Source: Serratia fonticola | GTDB taxonomy: Bacteria; Pseudomonadota; Gammaproteobacteria; Enterobacterales; Enterobacteriaceae | NCBI RefSeq assembly: GCF_001006005.1 | Contig: NZ_CP011254.1 | Location: forward strand, 1,488,001 to 1,552,000 | Reading direction: 5' to 3' | DNA: 64,000 nt | Shown here: positions 34,999 through 43,306 of the stretch, one piece after another | How positions within the stretch are numbered: position 1 is the first letter of the stretch | Layout of the letters: every line of letters begins with the position of its first letter | Notes under the pieces: model-generated | Database searches by the model: none | What the model was told of the DNA's origin: nothing | The model's input: only the letters and a program-made list of their open reading frames with translations | Position numbers and translations under genes: made by a program

Positions 34999-35021
34999 TT
35001 TTATTATGCTAGCAATGTTAA

Positions 35022-35525
35022 TTATTCAGCAGCAGGGACATGATCACGCATTTTTTTCATATGCTCCATCATCTTCTGCTCGCGTTTCTGATAATTCTCA
35101 TTGTATTGTTTTTTCTGCTCTGGCGTTAGCAGGTTATACATTTTGTTTTCCGCTTTGGCGCGTTCCAGCATGTGCTCAGATTGCGCTTTACCGATCGCAT
35201 CGATCTGGGCTTTTGCCTTGGCTTCGTCGAAGCTTTCCGAAGCGATCATGCTGTGCAGTGCCTGGCGCTCGTCTTTAGCACCCGGGCCGCGTTTTTGATG
35301 CGACTCTTTCATGATATCGCGCATCTGCTGGCGCTGCTCTTTGGTCAGGTCCAGGCCGGCAAACGGGCCTTCTCTACCTGGGCCTTTATGGTGCATCATT
35401 TTTGCCGGAGCGGCGGCTGTGGCCGATGCGGTTGCAGGGGCGGTAGTTGCGTCGGCTGCAAAGGCGGCAGAAGCAGAACCCAGGGCTAACGTTGAAGCGA
35501 CAAATAAAGCAGTCAGTTTACGCAT
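35022..35525 (-). CDS. spy: Spy, ATP-independent periplasmic chaperone
   Basis: A 167-aa periplasmic, cradle-shaped chaperone of the CpxP/Spy family that protects unfolding proteins under envelope stress. The signal peptide (MRKLTALFVASTLALG) is identical in its first 16 residues to E. coli Spy. Mature part: Ala/Thr-rich insert, then MMHHKGPG, LTKEQRQQMRDIMKESHQ (first LTxxQ motif), and NLLTPEQKKQYNENYQKR (second LTPEQ motif). The start at 35525 is chosen because AAGGA lies seven bases upstream; the ATG two codons earlier is too close. The extra Ala/Thr-rich stretch makes it slightly longer than the E. coli protein. A CpxR-like box lies upstream. Confidence 0.92.
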   Translation of the reverse strand: MRKLTALFVASTLALGSASAAFAADATTAPATASATAAAPAKMMHHKGPGREGPFAGLDLTKEQRQQMRDIMKESHQKRGPGAKDERQALHSMIASESFDEAKAKAQIDAIGKAQSEHMLERAKAENKMYNLLTPEQKKQYNENYQKREQKMMEHMKKMRDHVPAAE

Positions 35526-35637
35526 TATCATTTCCTTAAAAGTTATTCTTCATCAGGAGCGCTGTACGTTAACAGGCTCACTATCTCGTCGTCGGAAATA
35601 ATAATATGCGCATGAATATATAGTAATGCGAGGGAGT

Positions 35638-35652
35638 GTAAATTTTTTAAAA
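35638..35652 (-). promoter_or_regulatory. Candidate CpxR box upstream of spy
   Basis: Read on the minus strand, TTTTA-N5-TTTAC is one mismatch from two direct CpxR half-sites (TTTAC-N5-TTTAC). Located about 115 bases upstream of the spy start. The known control of spy by CpxR in E. coli supports it, but the site is weak by itself. Confidence 0.4.
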
Positions 35653-36110
35653 TCAAAAATGGCAATATTCGTCAATTATGAATAAATTATGGAGAAGGCG
35701 TCTGTTATTTGGAAGATTACATTGCCCAAGCGTAATTATTAGTGTGGCTTTTGTCCACCTCCAGCTTGGGATTAATTTAATCCTCCCTAGCTACAACCCT
35801 GGCTCAACGAAGCCAAAAACTGATTTTCGCGCACTGCGCGGTTCTCTTTATACACTTTATACAGACGTCGCTCACGCGATCCCCATCGTCTTTCAGGCTG
35901 CAGTAGGCGCATACCGGGTGAAAAAGCGCGCGCCATAAGATGAGTAAAAGCCTTTCTGGCACTGAGATAGATAAAATTGCAGGGATCCGGCAGAAAAACA
36001 GACGTGTGGTGAATAGGACAAAATCGAGCGTTCTTGCTCGCAGCTGTTGGTAGAGGCCATCATCAGAATTAACCCAATCTCGTCCATTAGCGACCAAATC
36101 GAGGGCATAT
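35653..36110. other. Gene-poor gap between spy and yhjD
   Basis: About 460 bp without a supported gene. Short open frames occur on both strands (35678-35938 plus; 35804-36304 minus) but lack RBS and family features. It should contain the yhjD promoter. Confidence 0.5.
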
Positions 36111-37160
36111 TTGGCTATAATCAAGCACATGCCCATTGATTTATCTGAAGGATACCGTGACGTAATGCAGAATAAAGCCGCTCCAGAGCAGCCTGAGGCC
36201 ATTGAGAAACCGACGATCGCCATCAAAACCGGCAACCAAAAACTGGATAAAGGCCTTTCGGGGTTCGCTCGCCTGATAGAGCGCGTTAAAGCCTGGCCCA
36301 CCATCGCTCACCTGCTGCGAGCCACCGAACGCTTCAACGACCGTCTTGGCAGCCAGTTTGGCGCCGCCATTACCTACTTCTCGTTTCTCTCTTTGATTCC
36401 GATCCTGATGGTGTCGTTTGCCGCCGTGGGCTTTGTGCTGGCATCTAACCCGGATTTGCTGGCCGAATTGATCAACAAGATCGTCAATAGCATCAGCGAT
36501 CCCACGTTGGCCAGTACCTTGAAGAACACGGTGAATACCGCCATTCAGCAACGTACCACCGTCGGCCTGACCGGCCTGGCGCTGGCGCTGTACTCCGGCA
36601 TCAGTTGGATGGGCAATCTGCGTGAGGCGATCCGCGCCCAATCCCGTGACGTTTGGGAACGTAATCCGCAGGATCAGGAGAAAATCTATTTTCGCTACAC
36701 CCGCGATTTTATTTCATTAACCGGTCTGGTGGTGGCACTGATCGTCACGCTGTCGTTAACCTCGATCGCGGGTTCTGCCCAGGCGGCCATCGTGCATGCG
36801 TTGGGGCTGGATGGCATTGAATGGCTGCGGCCGGCGATGACGCTGATCGCGCTGTCGATCTCCATTTTTGCCAACTATCTGCTGTTTCTGTGGATCTTCT
36901 GGATGCTGCCGCGCCATAAGCCGAAGAAAAAAGCGCTACTGCGCGGCACGCTGATCGCCGCAATTGGCTTTGAAGCTATCAAGTTTGTGATGACCATGAC
37001 GCTACCGCAGGTCGCCAAATCGCCTTCCGGCGCCGCCTTTGGCTCGGTGATCGGGCTGATGGCGTTCTTCTACTTTTTTGCCCGCCTGACGCTGTTTTGC
37101 GCCGCCTGGATTGCCACAGCACAGTATAAAGAGGACAAAACCCTGCCGCAGGGCAAGTGA
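36111..37160 (+). CDS. yhjD: YhjD, inner-membrane protein of the YihY/BrkB family
   Basis: A 349-aa (or shorter) inner-membrane protein. The core (RATERFNDRLGSQFGAAITYFSFLSLIPILMVSFAAVGFVLAS, ALYSGISWMGNLREAIRAQSRDVWER, SPSGAAFGSVIGLMAFFYFFARLTLFCAAWIATAQYK) is nearly identical to E. coli YhjD, which affects tolerance of lipid IVA-type LPS loss when mutated, though its transport role is unclear. Six hydrophobic segments. The first 60 residues are variable; the real start may be the ATG at 36129 or 36165, as no strong RBS is present. Followed by yhjE, as in E. coli. Confidence 0.92.
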   Translation: MAIIKHMPIDLSEGYRDVMQNKAAPEQPEAIEKPTIAIKTGNQKLDKGLSGFARLIERVKAWPTIAHLLRATERFNDRLGSQFGAAITYFSFLSLIPILMVSFAAVGFVLASNPDLLAELINKIVNSISDPTLASTLKNTVNTAIQQRTTVGLTGLALALYSGISWMGNLREAIRAQSRDVWERNPQDQEKIYFRYTRDFISLTGLVVALIVTLSLTSIAGSAQAAIVHALGLDGIEWLRPAMTLIALSISIFANYLLFLWIFWMLPRHKPKKKALLRGTLIAAIGFEAIKFVMTMTLPQVAKSPSGAAFGSVIGLMAFFYFFARLTLFCAAWIATAQYKEDKTLPQGK

Positions 37161-37187
37161 ATATCCACCATCAGCATTGCATTCATG

Positions 37188-37216
37188 CCAGTCGCAAGGT
37201 TGCGACTGGTTTTTTA
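37188..37216 (+). terminator. Rho-independent terminator of yhjD
   Basis: CCAGTCGCAA (37188-37197) and TTGCGACTGG (37200-37209) form a 10-bp perfect stem followed by TTTTTT. Confidence 0.95.
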
Positions 37217-37501
37217 TTTCGATAATCAAACCAAAAAGCAGTCAATAGCTCTAAAACCAGACTAACCAACCGGCCAAAACCAGCATAACAAACTACCCTA
37301 TAACTTTTCTTTGCACCTTTTCCAGTCATTCTCTCTGCTTATAGCTCACTTCACCACGTTAACGACCATAGAACATCAACTCGTTAAAACATTAGTCTTT
37401 TTAACAGTTTATTTGCCAGATAGTACAAAATCTCCCCGTTGAAAAGCCATTTTGCTATGACTAAGATGAATTTTTCCCTAGTCAAAATATAAGAAATAAC
37501 T
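37217..37501 (+). promoter_or_regulatory. Upstream region of yhjE
   Basis: About 285 bp, A+T-rich, separating yhjD (which has its own terminator) from yhjE. It should hold the yhjE promoter; I see several AT-rich candidates and no clear operator. Confidence 0.35.
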
Positions 37502-38824
37502 ATGCAAGCCACCATCGCAACCCCCTTGGACGCCGATGCCGCGTCCACACCGGTTAACTCCCGGGGAAAAGTCATCGTCGCCTCTCTGGTCGGTACCGCC
37601 ATCGAGTTCTTTGATTTCTATATTTATGCCACCGCTGCGGTGATCGTATTCCCACATATCTTCTTCCCACAGGGCGATCCTGCCGCCGCCACGCTACAAT
37701 CGCTGGCCACCTTCGCCATCGCCTTTGTGGCACGGCCAATCGGCTCTGCTCTATTCGGCCACTTCGGCGATCGCGTCGGGCGGAAAGTGACTTTGGTGGC
37801 TTCACTGCTGACCATGGGGATTTCCACCGTGCTGATCGGCCTGCTGCCAAGCTATGCAACCATTGGTATCTTTGCACCGATCCTGCTGGCGCTGGCACGC
37901 TTTGGCCAAGGCCTGGGTCTGGGTGGCGAATGGGGCGGTGCCGCTTTGCTGGCCACCGAGAATGCGCCTGCCAACAAACGTGCGCTGTACGGCTCTTTCC
38001 CGCAGTTGGGTGCGCCGATCGGCTTCTTCTTCGCCAACGGTACCTTCCTGCTGCTCTCCTGGTTGCTGACTGACGAACAGTTCATGACCTGGGGCTGGCG
38101 CGTACCGTTTATCCTCTCTGCCGCGCTGGTGCTGGTGGGTCTGTATGTGCGTATTTCGCTGCACGAGACTCCGGTTTTTGCCAAGGTGGCCAAAGCGGGC
38201 AAACAGGTGAAGGTCCCGCTCGGGACGTTGCTGAGCAAGCACAAAAAGGCCACCATCCTGGGTACCTTCATCATGCTGGCTACCTATACGCTGTTTTACC
38301 TGATGACCGTTTATTCCATGACCTACGGCACGGCCGCAGAGCCGCTGGGGCTGGGCTATTCACGTAACAGCTTCCTGTGGATGCTGATGGTGGCGGTGAT
38401 CGGTTTTGGCGTGATGGTGCCGATCGCCGGTTTGCTGGCCGATGCCTTTGGCCGCCGCAAGACCATGATTGTCATCACCCTGTTGATGATCGGCTTTGCC
38501 TTCCTGTTCCCAAGCATGCTCGGTTCCGGCAATCAGCTGTTGGTGATGGCTTTCCTGCTGCTTGGGCTGAGCATTATGGGCCTGACCTTTGGCCCGATGG
38601 GCGCACTGCTGCCTGAACTGTTCCCAACTGAAGTGCGCTACACCGGAGCCTCGTTCTCATATAACGTGGCCTCGATCCTGGGGGCTTCGGTAGCGCCTTA
38701 TATTGCGACCTGGTTGGCTAACAACTACGGACTGTTCTACGTTGGTATGTACTTGGCGGCCATGGCTAGCCTGACGCTGATCGCGCTGCTGCTGATGAAA
38801 GAAACCCGCCACACGTCTCTGTAA
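37502..38824 (+). CDS. yhjE: YhjE, MFS transporter (metabolite:H+ symporter family)
   Basis: A 440-aa, 12-helix transporter of the metabolite:proton symporter group of MFS, with VGTAIEFFDFYIYATAAVIVFPHIFF at the start (a family marker), the MFS motif GHFGDRVGRKVTL between helices 2 and 3, and ADAFGRRKTMI between helices 8 and 9. Matches E. coli YhjE in position and sequence. Relatives move organic acids, betaines or shikimate; the substrate of YhjE is not known. RBS is weak. Confidence 0.92.
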   Translation: MQATIATPLDADAASTPVNSRGKVIVASLVGTAIEFFDFYIYATAAVIVFPHIFFPQGDPAAATLQSLATFAIAFVARPIGSALFGHFGDRVGRKVTLVASLLTMGISTVLIGLLPSYATIGIFAPILLALARFGQGLGLGGEWGGAALLATENAPANKRALYGSFPQLGAPIGFFFANGTFLLLSWLLTDEQFMTWGWRVPFILSAALVLVGLYVRISLHETPVFAKVAKAGKQVKVPLGTLLSKHKKATILGTFIMLATYTLFYLMTVYSMTYGTAAEPLGLGYSRNSFLWMLMVAVIGFGVMVPIAGLLADAFGRRKTMIVITLLMIGFAFLFPSMLGSGNQLLVMAFLLLGLSIMGLTFGPMGALLPELFPTEVRYTGASFSYNVASILGASVAPYIATWLANNYGLFYVGMYLAAMASLTLIALLLMKETRHTSL

Positions 38825-38833
38825 TCCGCTCCC

Positions 38834-38860
38834 GGCCCCCTGCCTATGGGGGCCTGTTTG
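38834..38860 (+). terminator. Rho-independent terminator of yhjE
   Basis: GGCCCCC (38834-38840) and GGGGGCC (38848-38854) form a 7-bp stem, then TGTTTG. Confidence 0.75.
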
Positions 38861-38918
38861 TCTGTTGTCACAAATCCCGGCTATGCTATATCCCCCCATT
38901 TGCTGAGGAAACCCGCCC

Positions 38919-39671
38919 ATGACGTTGCGCCGTTGGCTCTGTTTGTCTGTTACGTTGCTGATTATTATCGCCATTGCCGCCTATTTCTGGCTGAAACCGG
39001 CCCACCCGGATGCGCTGTGGCATATCGTCAGCCAGCAATGCCTGCCTAATCAGCAACAAAACCATAATCCGGCCCCCTGCGCACAGGTAGATGAGCAGGC
39101 AGGGTTCGTGGTGCTGAAAGACCGCAATGGGCCTTTGCAATACCTGTTGATGCCAACGGCCAAAATCACCGGCATTGAAAGTCCGCAAGTATTACAACCC
39201 GACACCGCCAACTTCTTCGCCTTAGCCTGGCAGGCCCGGCATTTTATGGCGGATAAACTCGGTAAACCGATCGACGATGCCGCCATCTCACTGGCAATAA
39301 ACTCCGAATACGGCCGTACTCAAAATCAGCTGCATATTCATATTTCCTGCCTGCAACCGGCGGTAAAAACCCGGCTGGCACAGCTGCAAGGAGATTTCAG
39401 CGAAAGCTGGCAGCCGCTACCTGGTGGATTGCTGGGGCATGATTATTTGGCTCGCCGCGCCAGCGCTGCTGAACTCAAGCAGCTTGGGGCATTCCGTTTG
39501 CTGGCTCAGGGCGATGAGGGCGCACGTGAAAGCATGGGGAGCTACGGCATGGCGATGACGGCCTTGCCGGGAGGGGATTTCCTGCTGTTGGCTGTGAAAC
39601 GTAACCTATGGCAGCTGAATCTGGCCTCCGCCGAAGAGATCCAGGATCACAGCTGCCAGGTACTACAGTAA
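38919..39671 (+). CDS. cdh: CDP-diacylglycerol diphosphatase
   Basis: A 250-aa membrane-anchored enzyme that splits CDP-diacylglycerol to CMP and phosphatidate. One N-terminal helix (residues 5-25), then a HIT-like catalytic domain: DALWHIVSQQCLPNQQ, CAQVDEQAGFVVLKDRNGPLQYLLMPT, AINSEYGRTQNQLHIHISC (the HxHxx active-site His), and a C-terminal RNLWQLNLASAEEIQDHSC. RBS TGAGGA. In E. coli cdh is elsewhere, so the position here, between yhjE and yhjG, is a Serratia-type arrangement. Confidence 0.92.
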   Translation: MTLRRWLCLSVTLLIIIAIAAYFWLKPAHPDALWHIVSQQCLPNQQQNHNPAPCAQVDEQAGFVVLKDRNGPLQYLLMPTAKITGIESPQVLQPDTANFFALAWQARHFMADKLGKPIDDAAISLAINSEYGRTQNQLHIHISCLQPAVKTRLAQLQGDFSESWQPLPGGLLGHDYLARRASAAELKQLGAFRLLAQGDEGARESMGSYGMAMTALPGGDFLLLAVKRNLWQLNLASAEEIQDHSCQVLQ

Positions 39672-39678
39672 TATTGGG

Positions 39679-41724
39679 TCACTTCTTGTTCTTCATCTGC
39701 TGCAGGATCTTGCCACACTGGTTTTCTTCGCCACCGTCACTCGGTGAAACCAGAGCCAGCAATGCCGCTGCCGGAGCAACGACAACGCCCAACGCCACCG
39801 CAGCCACCCCGCGAGCAATCAACGGCCCGGCCTTCACGCCCGCGTCCGGTTTTTTGAATGTCCCTTTAACATACAGCGGCGAACGCAGGGTCAGCACCCG
39901 CATCCCTTTGCTTTCCGGGTCGATGGACAGATCCAGCCGCTCGGTGGCGAAATTGATGTTGCCGGTGATGTTGATAATGGCGTTTTCCGTATCAAACACG
40001 AACAGCCGTGGCGTCGCCAACCCGCTGCGAATGCCGACATCCGCCGCCGCACAGTTGATCCCCACCTCGTCATCGCCAAACAATTGAGCTACCAGGTAGT
40101 TACCTACGTTCAGGCCCAGGATTTCCATCAGGCTGCGGCTGATCACGCCGTCATTGATCAGCAGGCGCAGGTCGCCGCTGCTGGTCGCCAGCAAGTCGGC
40201 CACCGAGTTGCCGCTACCCGTTAGCTTGGCATCGCCGTTCAATTCTCCCAGGCTGCGCTTCATCGACTCCACGTTAGGCAGCAGCTGTTTCAGCTGGAAC
40301 TTACGCGCATGCATATCTACCCGCCCCTGCATCGGGCTCTTGCTACCATCAAGACGGACGGTGGCATTCAGGTTGCCCCCGGCTACGCCGAAGCGCAGCG
40401 GGTCCATCAGGATCACCGCGTTATCCAGCTTAAGGTGGGTATTCAGATCGCTCAGCGGCAGCGAACTGCCATGCTCAATACGTTTGGCGGTAAATTTGAC
40501 GTCGGCATCCATTACCCCCCAGCTTTTGGTTTCGAACTTCTCAACCGGCAGCACTTTATCGCTCGGCTGGCGGGTTTTCTCGCCACGATTGGCTTTCTGC
40601 TGATTGGAATCTGCGCCGATCAATGGCGCAAGATCGGCGAAACGCAGCTGTTTGGAGAGCACTTCACCACTCAACTTGGGCCGAGGGTGGCTCGCAACGT
40701 ACTTCAAATCACCGTGGATATCACTGTCACCGATCTTGCCGTCAAAGCCCTGATACTGGAATACCGCGCCGCCCGGTTGATGCAACTGGGCGATCAGATG
40801 ACCATCGGTAGAATAAGGAGGGGTATTCGGTAACAACACGCCGGTCAGCGCATACAGGTTTCCCAGGCTGTCACCGGAGAATTTCAGCCGTAGATCCAGA
40901 CCGCCAAAGTTCAGCGGATCGGACAACGTCCCCGCGACCTGCACTCTGGTATTGCCGGAACGGACATCGGCCTGCAGTGGGAACGGTATATCAGCGCTTT
41001 GCAGTGACAGCATGCCACCCATCTTGCCGCTGCCTGACAGCGCTTCACCGTGGTATTTTCCTTTAACCTTCCAGCCGAAAACATAATCCGGCGTCGTCGC
41101 TTTATCCCCCGGCTGTTTACCCGCAACTTCACTAAACGGCAGAGGCTTGCCAAGTGGGTCGATCAACGCCTGGAAATCGGCCTTGAGCGTGGCGTCTTTA
41201 AAATCAATCTGGCCGCGATCGAACACGATATCGTGAATGCTGACCGACCAGTCTGACTGTGGTTGGTTGGGATCTTTATCGGCGCTGTTGGCCAGGTTGA
41301 AGGTCCAGTTATTGTCACCGTTCGCCAAGCGTTGTAGCGAGGCATTTGGCTGCTTCAACCAGATACGCGGGATCAGCACCTCTTTGCCCAGCAGCGCCAA
41401 TGGCGCGATCGAGGCATCGACACGTTGCAGTGTGACCATCTCGTCGCCCGGTATCTTGGCCGGGTTGCCCAGCATAATATCTTCGGCGTGGATATGAGGC
41501 CACGGTACCCAAGCACGCCATCCACCCTCATCCTGGTGACGTTCCCAGTTAACGCCCAGATCGCCACGAATAGCAAACGGGCGCTGCAGCTCGGCAGAGA
41601 CTTTGCTATTAATGGTGGGTTTGAGACGGTTCCAATCGAAGGTGGTAATAAACACCACCAAAACCACGATGATCAGCAGCACGATGCTGCCAATCCAGCT
41701 AAATGTTTTGCCTGTTCTTGTCAT
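39679..41724 (-). CDS. yhjG: AsmA-family protein YhjG
   Basis: A 681-aa protein with one N-terminal transmembrane helix (SWIGSIVLLIIVVLVVFITTF) and a long periplasmic part. AsmA-type N- and C-domains are recognisable: FDWNRLKPTINSKVSAELQRPFAIRGDLGVNWER near the start and the repeated groove strands followed by GDAKLTGSGNSVADLLATSSGDLRLLINDGVISRSLMEILGLNVGNYL near the end. AsmA-like proteins are thought to carry lipids across the periplasm. Position next to pdeH and kdgK as in E. coli. Convergent with cdh, only 7 bp apart. Confidence 0.92.
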   Translation of the reverse strand: MTRTGKTFSWIGSIVLLIIVVLVVFITTFDWNRLKPTINSKVSAELQRPFAIRGDLGVNWERHQDEGGWRAWVPWPHIHAEDIMLGNPAKIPGDEMVTLQRVDASIAPLALLGKEVLIPRIWLKQPNASLQRLANGDNNWTFNLANSADKDPNQPQSDWSVSIHDIVFDRGQIDFKDATLKADFQALIDPLGKPLPFSEVAGKQPGDKATTPDYVFGWKVKGKYHGEALSGSGKMGGMLSLQSADIPFPLQADVRSGNTRVQVAGTLSDPLNFGGLDLRLKFSGDSLGNLYALTGVLLPNTPPYSTDGHLIAQLHQPGGAVFQYQGFDGKIGDSDIHGDLKYVASHPRPKLSGEVLSKQLRFADLAPLIGADSNQQKANRGEKTRQPSDKVLPVEKFETKSWGVMDADVKFTAKRIEHGSSLPLSDLNTHLKLDNAVILMDPLRFGVAGGNLNATVRLDGSKSPMQGRVDMHARKFQLKQLLPNVESMKRSLGELNGDAKLTGSGNSVADLLATSSGDLRLLINDGVISRSLMEILGLNVGNYLVAQLFGDDEVGINCAAADVGIRSGLATPRLFVFDTENAIINITGNINFATERLDLSIDPESKGMRVLTLRSPLYVKGTFKKPDAGVKAGPLIARGVAAVALGVVVAPAAALLALVSPSDGGEENQCGKILQQMKNKK

Positions 41725-41827
41725 AACGGTTCCCTCGAGGCGATAGCAGACTGCTCAAATTGATAAGCAACCTTACTGAAAGCCTAGTAGAGGATAGGCT
41801 AGAGTTCACGCTTTGGGAACTAATGGG

Positions 41828-42628
41828 TCAGGAAGTGGGGGCAATAAACCGCGTAGGCAGGGTTTTAAGCTGGTCAAAATGTGCAGGGCGGCTAAGGTAA
41901 TACCCTTGGGCGGCAAACGCGCCAGAGCGCTGTACCAGTCGCCATTCCTGCTCTGTTTCTACCCCTTCGACAATCACCCCGTCGCTGTGCTGGCTCATCA
42001 GGCGCACCAGGGTGAAAAACAGCTGGATGCCCTCATCGCTCTGCTTGAGCAACATAAACAGCTCGCGCGCCACCTTGATATACTGATAACGCCAACTGCT
42101 GACCGCGGAGAAATTCGCCAGCCCGCTACCGAAATCATCCAGCCACAGGCGCTCCGCCCCGGGAATATGCTGCAGCGGCCCATTCAACGCCCTGTCCGCG
42201 TGTTCAACCAGCTCAAAACGCAGATAAGGCATGATGCTGATTTGCCGCTGCATCGCCGGGTGCCGCTGTAGGGCCTGTAAGGCCTTGCCGTCGATATTGA
42301 TGGAGACCATTAGCGCATGACGGGTAAACAACGTCTGCCATTGCTGCAGTAAATCGAGCTGTTCCTGAATGACCGCCAGGCGCTGACGTAGCCCCAGCGC
42401 GGCAAAGTAATGTTCTGGGGATACCGGCTTGCCCGGTGACGCCGGATGATGTACCGCCGTGAGCAACTCCACCGCCAGCAGTTTGCCGCAGGTGCGGTAA
42501 ATGGGTTGAAAAGTATACAAACGCCGACACTGTCGCCAGTAACGGAAGACTTTGGCACGCTGCCAGGCGGCAAACAATGGCGTCAGTAGACCAGAGATCA
42601 TGTTGGTTATCATCGGTACTATCGCCAT
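41828..42628 (-). CDS. pdeH: PdeH, c-di-GMP phosphodiesterase (EAL domain)
   Basis: A 266-aa cytosolic EAL enzyme that degrades c-di-GMP and keeps flagellar motors free of the brake YcgR. EAL features: QPIYRTCGKLLAVELLT (EAL motif as VELLT), SVNIDGKAL (metal Asn), LRFELVEHAD (Glu), LWLDDFGSG (DDFG, metal pair), YIKVARELF (Lys), GVIVEGVETEQEW (EGVE), QGYYLSRPA (QGY). Matches E. coli PdeH (YhjH). The frame opens at 42688 (TTG), but a sigma-28 promoter covers 42672-42698, so translation must start after it; I take the ATG at 42628. No strong RBS, so 42601 is another option. Confidence 0.92.
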   Translation of the reverse strand: MAIVPMITNMISGLLTPLFAAWQRAKVFRYWRQCRRLYTFQPIYRTCGKLLAVELLTAVHHPASPGKPVSPEHYFAALGLRQRLAVIQEQLDLLQQWQTLFTRHALMVSINIDGKALQALQRHPAMQRQISIMPYLRFELVEHADRALNGPLQHIPGAERLWLDDFGSGLANFSAVSSWRYQYIKVARELFMLLKQSDEGIQLFFTLVRLMSQHSDGVIVEGVETEQEWRLVQRSGAFAAQGYYLSRPAHFDQLKTLPTRFIAPTS

Positions 42629-42671
42629 TAGGGAATGGGAACGATAACGTTGCCGGAAATTGTCGATCTTG

Positions 42672-42698
42672 TTATCGGCAACGCGCAATAAAACTTTA
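42672..42698 (-). promoter_or_regulatory. Sigma-28 (FliA) promoter of pdeH
   Basis: On the minus strand TAAAGTTT (42698-42691) is followed after 11 bases by GCCGATAA (42679-42672): a perfect match to the FliA consensus. pdeH is a class 3 flagellar gene in E. coli, so the role fits. Confidence 0.93.
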
Positions 42699-42743
42699 AG
42701 CTCCGTTCAAAGCCCTCTACATTAAGCCATTACCCATCCTAAA

Positions 42744-42921
42744 ATTACCCTATGGATTTCAAGTTGGCCGCTCTTGCGCGTCCATGCGCTCGCGGCATTT
42801 GTACATCCCTGTACACCACAGCTAGGCGACAAGCTCGTTCATCCCCAGGAGCTTACTTTTCGTAAGTGACTGGGGTGGGCGAGCGCAGGTAACAACGCTG
42901 CAGCTTGAAAGACGACGGGTA
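42744..42921. repeat. ERIC element, copy 1, with left-side insertion
   Basis: About 178 bp with the ERIC ends (TACCCTATGGATTTCAAG at the left; GCTTGAAAGACGACGGGTA at the right) and the core ATCCCCAGGAGCTTAC...GTAAGTGACTGGGGTG. The canonical ERIC is about 127 bp; here roughly 50 extra bases lie in the left part. Confidence 0.9.
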
Positions 42922-42949
42922 AGCGTTTTTATAACAAGAGGAAAGTAGA

Positions 42950-43153
42950 ATGCCCTACGTAAATATCAAAATTACCCGCGAGGGTGCAACCGCGGAGCAG
43001 AAAAAACAGCTAATCGCTGGCGTGACCCAACTGTTGGTCGATACGCTCGGCAAAAATCCGGCCACTACCGTGGTGGTAATCGATGAAGTGGAAACCGATA
43101 ACTGGGGGATTGGTGGTCAATGCGTCACCGATCTGCGCACGGCGGCCAAGTAG
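42950..43153 (+). CDS. 4-oxalocrotonate tautomerase family protein
   Basis: A 67-aa enzyme with the catalytic Pro1 exposed after Met removal (MPYVNIKITREGATAEQKKQ). The family layout is complete: beta strand with PYVNIKI, helix KKQLIAGVTQLLVDTLGK, strand TTVVVIDEVETDNWGIGGQ. Family members form hexamers or dimers and tautomerise keto-enol substrates. RBS AGAGGAA. The substrate is unknown, though a neighbour kdgK in sugar-acid breakdown is suggestive. Confidence 0.9.
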   Translation: MPYVNIKITREGATAEQKKQLIAGVTQLLVDTLGKNPATTVVVIDEVETDNWGIGGQCVTDLRTAAK

Positions 43154-43170
43154 TTTTCCTTCCTCAGCGG

Positions 43171-43191
43171 CGGGAAACCACGCGTTTCCCG
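43171..43191 (+). terminator. Hairpin after the tautomerase gene
   Basis: CGGGAAAC (43171-43178) and GTTTCCCG (43184-43191) form an 8-bp stem with a 5-nt loop. There is no T-run, so termination is uncertain. Confidence 0.45.
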
Positions 43192-43208
43192 ATCGCGATC
43201 ATAAACTA

Positions 43209-43227
43209 ATTAAAACGCTGTTTTATT
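43209..43227 (+). promoter_or_regulatory. KdgR-like operator upstream of kdgK
   Basis: ATTAAAACGCTGTTTTATT fits the remembered KdgR consensus AATRAAAYRNYRTTTYATT at 18 of 19 places. It lies about 80 bases before the kdgK start, which belongs to the KdgR regulon in enterobacteria. Confidence 0.75.
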
Positions 43228-43306
43228 CCTATTGACTCGCTTCGCCCTTGCGTTGAGACTGGACGTATTCGCAGCAACCAGACTCATTATCAAGCCAGGG
43301 ATTATC

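Noticed and set aside
35678..35938. 86-aa plus-strand ORF between spy and yhjD
   Set aside because: No RBS, no signal or family pattern, and odd composition; treated as non-coding.
35804..36304. 166-aa minus-strand ORF
   Set aside because: Overlaps the start of yhjD and lacks coding features.
40309..40833. 174-aa plus-strand ORF
   Set aside because: Antisense shadow of yhjG with no RBS or family features.
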